DNA of 64,000 bases from the NCBI GenBank assembly GCA_018806915.1, contig JAGKQI010000001.1:1-64000 (forward strand), in the 5' to 3' direction. This document shows positions 56,888 through 64,000 of this stretch, in pieces (position 1 is the first letter of the stretch; every line of letters starts with the position of its first letter). Source of the stretch: Phytophthora colocasiae. Lineage: Eukaryota > Oomycota > Peronosporomycetes > Peronosporales > Peronosporaceae. The position numbers were made by a program, and so were the translations under genes. The notes below the pieces were generated by a model. That model was not told where the DNA came from. It did not search any database and saw only the letters and a list, made by a program, of their open reading frames with translations.

Positions 56888-58600
56888 TTTGAAGAGTTCC
56901 GAGACTCCGTTGGACTTCTTCTATCGCCTGAACTCGGCCGCCGGAAAAGCTGAGGTGGACTTCAGAAAATCTTCCAGACGCCTGGAGAAACACGTTCTGA
57001 GGTATATCACCAAGCTGAAGGACGAGCGTCTGAAGATCGCGTTACAAGGCCGGAAGTTCAGGAGTATCTCGGACTTGGAATATGCTCTGCAACAGGACGA
57101 AGATGTCTGGCGAACTGCTGATCAGGATACTACGACCACCAGACATCGGGACTTCCGAGCGGACAACCTCCCACGCGGACAGTTTAAGCCAAAGCGTATG
57201 GGGAAGACTTACGTCGCCCGAGAAGCAGACCCGGATGCCTCTGACGATGTCGATGCGGATACCAGAACTCAAGAGAAGGATGCCAGAGCTTCGTCGTCAG
57301 AATACGATCGCGAGGTGTCTGGTGTGCAATCTTCGTCTGGTGTACAAGCTGCCTCTCAGGCGCCTGGTGGTGCTGATTGGACTCAGACTCTGACAAACGA
57401 AGTTTATCGGGTCATGGATAACATGGGATGGCGACCGCCGCCCCAGTCTCCCCGAGGATCATCAGGTCAAGCCTTCCAGCAGACACGGCGCGATAACCCT
57501 GACTACTGGAACAAGTTCTGCGAGAAGTGTCGCCGCTCGGGTCATTCAGAAGAGAACTGCTGGAGAGACATTGTCTGCGACAGATGTCAGGAGAAAGGTC
57601 ACCCGAGCAGGATGTGCCGAGTACCGCCGTGTGAGGTTTGCGGAAAGGTGCACTCGGGAGACCATGCGAAGACATCAAGACCCTGGAATCCCTCAAGAAA
57701 CTAGCCCGTCAAGGTACACTGAAGGACCTGCCGGATCACCTACTGGAGAGACTCCTGGGTGACGAGGCTGACTCTGGGAAACAGTTAAACTAGCAAGCCC
57801 GTCGGATGAGGATCCGAAACGCGCCAGGCAAGGCACCCCCCCCCCAGAGTTATGTGTTCTAGTGTACGTAGGACCGGAGCTGAAAACGACCCTACCTAAA
57901 AATCAACATTGCATGACCGCTTTAGCTCAAGAATCAGCCATGTCTTCAGAAATTCCGCGTCTGAGAGACAGTTCATCGGACTTTCCGAGGGACTGTTCAC
58001 CGGACTTTCCGAGAGACAATGAACCGCCTCCGGACGACACAATCCAGTTTCGTCTGAAAGACGGGGAATGTTATGGCTGGTGGGAGGATCACTACCCTGA
58101 CCCGGCAAAGCGTGATGTGGTTATGGTGCATGGCGCTGTCAATGATCATCGGACCAAGATTCTCCTGGACACCGGTGCGACTATCAACATCCTGAGTTAC
58201 GACTTTGCGCGTAAGCTCGGACTCAGGCTCAAGTCACACAAACAAACAAGAGTGTCTGGGATGGGAGGAGTTCCGACGTACATTGGCGCCAGTGCTGAGA
58301 TCAAGCTGACTCTCGGACCGAGAGTGGTTTACATTGTTGATGTCTTGGTTGCGAATATCGGCGAAGGTATAAACGTGCTATTGGGAATGGGATTTATGTT
58401 CGCGGCTGGTCTGAGGATCAGCGTTCGTGAGGGACTGGTATCTATGCCAGACGAAGTTGTGGTGATGATGTGCAGCTGGGAGCCTGGTGATCATATCGGC
58501 AGGAACAGGTCCATCAGACCAAGTGAAGCTGTACTCCTGAGGCGGGTGAAGAATTTGTTGTTCGCATTGATTATGGTCCGACGAACCCACAACGAGAGGT
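56888..58600 (+). CDS. Chronos gag C-terminus, zinc knuckles and protease, 5'-truncated copy
   Basis: Starts mid-gag at SSETPLDFFYRLNSAAGKAE. Two intact CCHC knuckles (CEKCRRSGHSEENC and CDRCQEKGHPSRMC) are followed by CEVCGKVHSG, where one base is missing (about 57657). A C-run (57837-57844) marks another slip, then the protease runs from about 57862 with LLDTGATINILS. A slip near 58540 shifts the frame (PGEEFVVRIDY expected). It lacks the TAA seen in copy 1, so this copy is closer to the functional ancestor. Confidence 0.85.
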
Positions 58601-58601
58601 C

Positions 58602-60596
58602 GTGTGGGCGGGACGTGGAGACCGTTGGGTGACTCAACTGATTTATGCAGCCCGGTCATGGCCTGTGGCGGTGCGCGTGGTGAACAGCTCCGACAAGAAT
58701 ACTTGGGTGAGTGAATTTTCTGACGTTGCAAGGATTGTGGAGTATGGATTTTTTCCACGACATGGTCGCTTTGTACGGCCAGGCTCTGCAGCCTATCGTG
58801 ACTGGGAAGTTTTGATCCTGGAGAACACTCCGTCACCAGAGACGAAGAGACGCCTGAAGGCCGAAGCTGACTTGGAGGATCTAATACCTCAACCTCCGTG
58901 TGTGGATCACCCGGTATACCCGTGGCCCACTAAGATCTTACAGCGCCCAAGGCTGGACAATGCTCGAGTACAGTTTGTGAGGCCCACTTCGGTCCCACGA
59001 ACAAAACGAGTTCGTTTCGCTTTGGATGTGGCTACGCAGACAGATGACTGGGTGGGTGCCGGAGAAGAGGAGACCCGAGACACCGCTGTGTACACCGGGG
59101 ATCTGGAATCGTCATCAGGGAAAACGACTCCAAAAGGCTCCGGAACCACGTCTGGAATTTCGAGTAACGCTATCGAGGATGAAGTCACCCTGAGTGTTTC
59201 CGGTGAACTGTCCATGGGAGATGAGGATCCGACAGACTGTTCATGGGACATCCCAATCCAGAGTATGCCAGGCACCCCTGTGGAAAAGCTCCGAGCCGAG
59301 TACGAGCGGTGCATGCGAGTCACGAATGAGGAATTGGATCTGGAACCCGGTGTCTACATACGGGAAGGAACAGAGCTACTCTCTCAATTACGTGACCAAC
59401 TGGTTATGCTACCTGAATTGGAAGATCTGACTGCCGAATGCGATATCGACAAGGCTGACGTCGGAGTACCCGGGAAAACAACGCCGGAAATGGAGCAGAA
59501 ACTCAGGGATATCTTAAAGTATCACCGGAAAATCTTTCTGGGAGACGGCAACGCCGCACCTGCCCCGGCAAGGGGCGTGGTCTGTGATTTGGACGTGGGA
59601 GACGCTAAACCTGTTGCCCAACGTCCGAGGTCCGTTGCCCCTCACCTGATGATCAAGGTGTACGAACTTCTGAAGAAGCTCCTGGAGACCGGACTCATCG
59701 AGTACTCGACTTCGCCTTGGGCATCACCAATTGTGATTGTCCTCAAGAAGAATGGTGTGGACATACGCATGTTTATTGATTATCGAGTGGTGAATGGTTT
59801 TATCCAGTTGTCGCGTTATCCGTTGCCCCTGATAGACGATCTGTTGATTGGTTTTGAGGCGGCATTGTGGTTTTTGAGTCTGGATATGGCAAGTGGTTTT
59901 TGGGCCATCCGAATGACGGAGCGTGCAAGGCTGATCTCAGCGTTCATCTGCCCATTTGGACACTTCCAGTGGGTAAGAATGCCCTTCGGTCTGAAGAACG
60001 CGCCTCTGGTATACCAGGCGATGTTGGATAACTGTTTGTGGGGATTTGTGCGATTGTCACCTGAAGAGGAAGCTGAGGTCGACTCCGACGTTCTGGAATT
60101 GCTGAAGTTGGAGCCTCAGAACTCTGATGAATATGGTCTGATGTCTGGTGAACAACTTCAGAACTCTGATGAACATATGTCAGAGGTTCCGGTGCTCACC
60201 GACCAAATGACTGTCTTTCAGAGGAACATCCCAGTCCCGTCCTTCATGGGACCGGTACTCGGTCGAAGTTCCTACATTGACGACATTGCTCATGGGGCGC
60301 CCACCTGGGATCAACTCTGTGAAGACCTAAACTCCTTACTTTTCAGACTCAGATATTGGAACATTTCTGTGAGCTTGCCCAAGAGCGAGTTCGGGAAGCT
60401 GACGATTCCTTATCTGTCACTTGAGATCAGTGCTGAAGGACTGAGAGCCACGCCGAAGATCGTCAAGGGAGTGGAAGAATTGCCGTTCCCGTCGACACTC
60501 AAGGGTACAGAGTTTCATGGGAAGTCTGAATTACTACAACAAGTTTATCGAAGATTTACCGGTGATCGCTGCTGTGCTCTACGAGTTGTCCGATGA
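58602..60596 (+). CDS. Chronos reverse transcriptase, best-preserved copy
   Basis: A 660-codon frame holds the spacer region (VVNSSDKNTWVSEFSDVARI; acidic linker) and the RT: PRSVAPHLMIKVYELLKKLL, SPWASPIVIVLKKNGVD, palm motif SLDMASGFWAIRM, FICPFGHFQWVRMPFGLKNA, and the catalytic SSYIDDIAHG (about 60264-60293). The tryptophan lost in the other three copies is intact (TGG 60357-60359). The RT makes cDNA from the element RNA. A one-base slip near 60505 moves the reading into the frame starting about 60517 (MGSLNYYNKFIEDLPVIAAV). Confidence 0.9.
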   Translation: MWAGRGDRWVTQLIYAARSWPVAVRVVNSSDKNTWVSEFSDVARIVEYGFFPRHGRFVRPGSAAYRDWEVLILENTPSPETKRRLKAEADLEDLIPQPPCVDHPVYPWPTKILQRPRLDNARVQFVRPTSVPRTKRVRFALDVATQTDDWVGAGEEETRDTAVYTGDLESSSGKTTPKGSGTTSGISSNAIEDEVTLSVSGELSMGDEDPTDCSWDIPIQSMPGTPVEKLRAEYERCMRVTNEELDLEPGVYIREGTELLSQLRDQLVMLPELEDLTAECDIDKADVGVPGKTTPEMEQKLRDILKYHRKIFLGDGNAAPAPARGVVCDLDVGDAKPVAQRPRSVAPHLMIKVYELLKKLLETGLIEYSTSPWASPIVIVLKKNGVDIRMFIDYRVVNGFIQLSRYPLPLIDDLLIGFEAALWFLSLDMASGFWAIRMTERARLISAFICPFGHFQWVRMPFGLKNAPLVYQAMLDNCLWGFVRLSPEEEAEVDSDVLELLKLEPQNSDEYGLMSGEQLQNSDEHMSEVPVLTDQMTVFQRNIPVPSFMGPVLGRSSYIDDIAHGAPTWDQLCEDLNSLLFRLRYWNISVSLPKSEFGKLTIPYLSLEISAEGLRATPKIVKGVEELPFPSTLKGTEFHGKSELLQQVYRRFTGDRCCALRVVR

Positions 60597-62200
60597 ACAG
60601 ATTCGCGCTGGTCGAGATTTGGCTCGAGCGAAAGAAGCCTTTGAGATCCTGAAGCGCAAGATTGTCTCGACACCGCTCCTCAGACACCCAGATCGCACCA
60701 GACCTTTCGTTATTATACCTCATGCGAACCCGTGGGCTGCTTCAGCCGTCTTGGGACAGGAGTACGATGGTGTGATACACCCAGTACGGTTCACTGGACG
60801 TGTGCTGAATGAGGCAGAACTCCGGTATCACATCGCAGAGAAGGAGGTCATCGCGATCCTCAGGGTTCTGGAGAACTTTCGGGCTCTGGTAAACACGAGT
60901 CCCGTGATCACGGTGTACACCAGACATTCGGTGTTGAAATGGCTCCTGACATCCAGTTCGGCGGATGGTCGGAACGTGAAGTGGGGACTGAAGCTGTCAC
61001 ATTGGAACTTGGAGATTCGCAGGATCCAGCGAGATGAAGACGGTCTCCCAGCTATTCTTGGAGCGGGCATCACACCCCGTGAACACCTCGATGAGGTCTC
61101 TGAAAACCTCATCCCCGTCAAGGGGCGAGTCAAACCTCCAGCGCCCATTAGCGTGGAGATGCTAGAGGCTGACTACCGAGGTTGTGTTCTGAGTTTTGAT
61201 GGTGCCGCCAAGACATCCACTCGCCTGGGAAGCTGCGGATGTGTGCTCTGGGAGCTACCAGGTTGGAACATCCTGGAAGCCCAAGGGTTCTCTCTGAAAG
61301 ACGTCACGGTGAATGACTCAGAATACTGTGGCTTGATCAATGGATTGAAGTTGGCTTTGGAACGTGGTATCCGAGACTTGGTGGTTGTCGGAGACTCCCG
61401 TATCGCTATCCAGCAGGCTCAAGGTCTGATTAATTGTAATCAGCCGAACCTGCAGCGGAAATTGGCCGAGTTTGAGTCTCTGAAGATCAAGTTCCAGTCT
61501 CTGAAGCTAGTGCACGTGAAGCGTGAGTTCAATCAAGCGGCGGACTATTTGACGTCCAAGACTCTTGTTAATGGTGAGTCCTGGCAAGTTCAGGACCCTG
61601 ACGAACTGACTCATCTGAAATTGGTGTCCAAGATCCCAGAGAAGCTGATGAGGCCTCCCGAAGTGATGTCTTCTGAAGCTCCGGACGATGTTCACCAGAC
61701 CTCTGGTGAACACGATTGTACACCGGAGATCGATGTCCCAGGGCCAGAGTCTGCACCCCTGCCTCATGCTGCCAAGGTGCTTGCTGCCATCACTCGTGCA
61801 CGCAATCATGAAGAAGCAAACCCACCAGATGACGTGGAGGCTCGTGAACCCATGGGCCCACTGGAGTTCCAGGAAGAACGTTGGCGGAGGATCAAAGTTC
61901 ACCAGACTCAAGATGTTCACCTGGCAGAACTCATCAAGTTCCTTAAGGGTGACTTGGGAGATTTACCACGACCCCGAGTAAGGAAGCTTGCCAGGATTGC
62001 CGATGATTTCATCTTGGATTCCAGAGACGTTTTGTACCGCCTCAGCCGTGCCACCAGAGAACGTCCGAGGGACATGGTTGATGAACTCAGACTTGTGGTT
62101 CCCAGAGACGTGCATGCCGATATGCTGCACTATGCTCATGGGGATTACCAGGGTGCTCACCAGGGAATCAAACGTACGTTCGAAGCTGAGCTCCGAGTTC
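60517..62200 (+). CDS. Chronos RT thumb, two RNase H domains and integrase zinc domain
   Basis: Continues the polyprotein. The Gypsy-type RNase H (FVIIPHANPWAASAVLGQEY, YHIAEKEVIAILRVLENFRA, VYTRHSVLKWLL) is followed at about 61130 by an additional RNase H of plant/archaeal type, with acids in VLSFDGAAKTSTRLGSCG, NDSEYCGLINGLKLALERG and LVVVGDSRIAIQQAQG, and VHVKREFNQAADYLTSK. Then comes a linker and the start of integrase (HYAHGDYQGAHQGIKRTFE). A slip at about 62181 breaks the frame before YWIGMYADVERFVKECMDCA. Two RNase H domains in one polyprotein are rare. Confidence 0.9.
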
Positions 62201-62213
62201 CTACTGGATTGGT

Positions 62214-63518
62214 ATGTACGCTGATGTGGAAAGGTTCGTCAAGGAGTGTATGGATTGTGCTAGTGGCAAGGGGCGTCCCCCGAATCGACCGTCGCCCGGC
62301 AACATCGAGCCCAGTCGACCTTTTGAAGTGGTGTCCATGGATTTCGTGACGCACATGCCAAAGTCTGCCAGAGGCAACACGTTCCTGTTGTTGTTCCAAG
62401 ACATGTTCTCAGGCTATGTGATGTGCAAGCCTATGAGTATAACTACGGCTCAAGATGTCGCTGAGGCCTACGAGGAACGTGTCTTTCGGAACTTCGGAGC
62501 TAGTTCCCTGATACGCCATGATCAAGATCCTCGGTTAATGAGTGAAGTGTTTAGGTGTTTCCGGGACCTCCTGGGAAGCAGACAGCGAGCGACTCTGGCG
62601 TACCGTCCCCAGGCGAACGGCCAGCAAGAGCGGTCTGTTCAGACAGTCGTGCGCGCCATCAAGGCCTACATTGCCGAAGCTGATCAGAGCGATTGGGACG
62701 ACCACGCCGAACGCCTGATGTTCGCATTGAACACTTCCTTTGACGCGACCCGTTTGGAAACACCTTTCTTTCTGGTGCACGGATGGGATGCTCATGGGAC
62801 TGTGTCCGCGATGCTTGGTCCAAAGCCTTCTGGTGTACAAGAGCACACTGCTTATGAGTGGCGTCGGAAGATGCAACGAGATTACAGCTACGCTCAAGCA
62901 TGCGCTGAAGAACTTCAGAAGGAAGCCAAGCGGGAGGGTTCTGAGGAACAGACCCGAAAGTGGGAGGAGCTGTCGGAACGTCTGAAGTCCGGATTTGCTG
63001 TCGGTGATGCCGTGTGGTTATACATCCCCAAGGTACAAACGGGGTTGAGTCGGAAACTCGCACACATGTGGCATGGTCCTTTCCGGATTGAGGAGATGTT
63101 GGATGATTTTCGTGTGAAACTGAAGGTCGAGGACACCGGGTATCGGGTGAACCCTTGGGTTCATATAAGTCGCCTGAAACCGAGAGCCTTGTTTCCCAGA
63201 AGACCGACCGTGGAACTCGATGTCCATGAGGATGATGACTTCGATGCAGCGCTGTTACCAGAAGACAGTTGGGAGCCCGACACCGAGAATGACGAATACG
63301 AAGTGGAAAAGATACTAGACACTCGGTGGAGCAAGCGTACCAGAACCTCCAAGAGACTTCGCGAATATCTGGTCAAGTGGAAGGGGTACGACGAGACAGA
63401 GTGGCTACCCTTGTCGAAGCTGCACTGTGGCGCTTTGCTATATGAGTTCAATCAGAGCGCACGAGCGCGAGCTCGTTTCCAAGCAATGCAAGCTGGAGAC
63501 GATCACCCCAGAGTTTAA
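62214..63518 (+). CDS. Chronos integrase core and chromodomain
   Basis: A 434-codon frame with the end of the zinc domain (VKECMDCASGKG) and the catalytic core with acids in VVSMDFVTHMP, IRHDQDPRLMSEV and ANGQQERSVQTVVRA. The C-terminal domain (VGDAVWLYIPKVQTGL, KLAHMWHGPFRIEEM) leads to a chromodomain (NDEYEVEKILDTRWSKRT, YLVKWKGYDETEWLPLSKLH) near 63290-63430. No break is visible in this frame. Integrase inserts the cDNA; the chromodomain may steer it to modified histones. Confidence 0.92.
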   Translation: MYADVERFVKECMDCASGKGRPPNRPSPGNIEPSRPFEVVSMDFVTHMPKSARGNTFLLLFQDMFSGYVMCKPMSITTAQDVAEAYEERVFRNFGASSLIRHDQDPRLMSEVFRCFRDLLGSRQRATLAYRPQANGQQERSVQTVVRAIKAYIAEADQSDWDDHAERLMFALNTSFDATRLETPFFLVHGWDAHGTVSAMLGPKPSGVQEHTAYEWRRKMQRDYSYAQACAEELQKEAKREGSEEQTRKWEELSERLKSGFAVGDAVWLYIPKVQTGLSRKLAHMWHGPFRIEEMLDDFRVKLKVEDTGYRVNPWVHISRLKPRALFPRRPTVELDVHEDDDFDAALLPEDSWEPDTENDEYEVEKILDTRWSKRTRTSKRLREYLVKWKGYDETEWLPLSKLHCGALLYEFNQSARARARFQAMQAGDDHPRV

Positions 63519-63782
63519 ACTCTAAAACCTATTCTGAAAACTCCGGTGAACAGTGATGTTCACCAGACGATGTATTTCAGAGATGAGGTTTCTGAGAGAC
63601 ATGTCTTTCGGAAATGTGATTTCGGGGATACGTGACTCCCGGAGATGGTGATTGTTATGTGAATTTGTATGGAGATGATTTTGCCGTTGTGTGTGTATGA
63701 TGGAATTTTACGAGTGGATTATGATGATGCTATGAGAAGAAGATTACTGAACGACATATGAGGATGTTGAAGGAGAAAGTCG

Positions 63783-63866
63783 CCGGGGAACTATATTGGG
63801 AATTGTTACTACGCTACGATATGCAGACGACTAAGTTATTCTGGAAGAAGAAGTGTAGTTCCCCGG
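63783..63866. terminator. Hairpin after pol, second copy
   Basis: CCGGGGAACTA (63783-63793) and TAGTTCCCCGG (63856-63866) are perfect reverse complements separated by 62 bases. The same arrangement occurs at 45955-46036. Confidence 0.4.
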
Positions 63867-63902
63867 AGATGTCGCGAAGAGTACACCGGACTTCTGGCGT
63901 AC

Positions 63903-64000
63903 TTACTTCAAAGAGACAGGATTTTCGGCGCGTTCAGCGGGCGTCAGAGCTTGTTTCCGGAGATCGGATGGCACGAATTCCATCCAGTCCTTGTCGGAAG
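63903..64000 (-). CDS. Antisense accessory gene, second copy, cut by the window edge
   Basis: The last 98 bases match the 3' end of the Chronos antisense gene (46073-46170) almost exactly, including the TAA stop at 63903-63905. The rest lies beyond the window. Confidence 0.7.
   Translation of the reverse strand, partial: SDKDWMEFVPSDLRKQALTPAERAENPVSLK

Overview
The window looks like nuclear DNA of an oomycete (Stramenopila, probably Peronosporales). The evidence is very short introns (57-80 nt) with GTRNGY donors and CTAAC/CTGAC-like branch sites, host genes packed a few hundred bases apart, and mobile families typical of oomycetes: a Crypton, a Merlin, a piggyBac, a MULE, and Ty3/Gypsy elements that carry both a second RNase H and a chromodomain (matching the described oomycete 'Chronos' type). 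Nothing suggests a bacterium or an organelle.

Layout. 0.3-2.4 kb: broken kinesin-6-like gene (+). 2.4-3.85 kb: no gene seen. 3.86-6.25 kb: adenylate kinase 7-like flagellar protein (+), frame broken. 6.3-9.3 kb: large basic nuclear protein with an RS/RG tail (-). 9.5-10.9 kb: OST48 subunit of the oligosaccharyltransferase (-). 11.1-13.0 kb: kinesin (+), divergent from OST48 over a 174-bp promoter region with CCAAT and TATA boxes. 13.3-13.9 kb: possible small three-exon gene with a duplicated exon-intron. 14.5-16.2 kb: degraded Crypton tyrosine recombinase (-). 16.6-18.5 kb: protein with three copies of an uncharacterised module of about 70 residues (-). 18.5-20.5 kb: no gene recognised.

20.5-27.2 kb is a nested transposon record. 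A MULE transposase gene (-) is split by a Merlin element (45-bp inverted repeats, 8-bp target duplication) and by a piggyBac element (14-bp inverted repeats, TTAA duplication). Excising both in silico makes the MULE reading continuous across both sites.

28.9-51.3 kb is a composite Chronos-like retroelement: two 1.85-kb LTRs around gag, protease, RT, two RNase H domains, integrase with chromodomain, and an antisense accessory gene. The middle holds two tandem 2.96-kb chimeric gag-RT units. 51.3-56.1 kb is a second Ty3/Gypsy family (element B): integrase tail, its own antisense gene, and a multi-pass membrane protein gene. 56.9-64.0 kb is a better-preserved, 5'-truncated Chronos copy running off the window.

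Main observations. Each retroelement family is studded with its own short motif (TCYGRYGWACA in Chronos, GAACGCT in element B) in LTR, coding and antisense-gene sequence alike, and both families carry a charged, serine-rich, nuclear-looking antisense gene downstream of pol. This resembles a motif-plus-binding-protein system, though that link is inference. A caution: even OST48, normally essential, has single-base frame breaks here, so many frameshifts are probably sequence errors rather than true decay.
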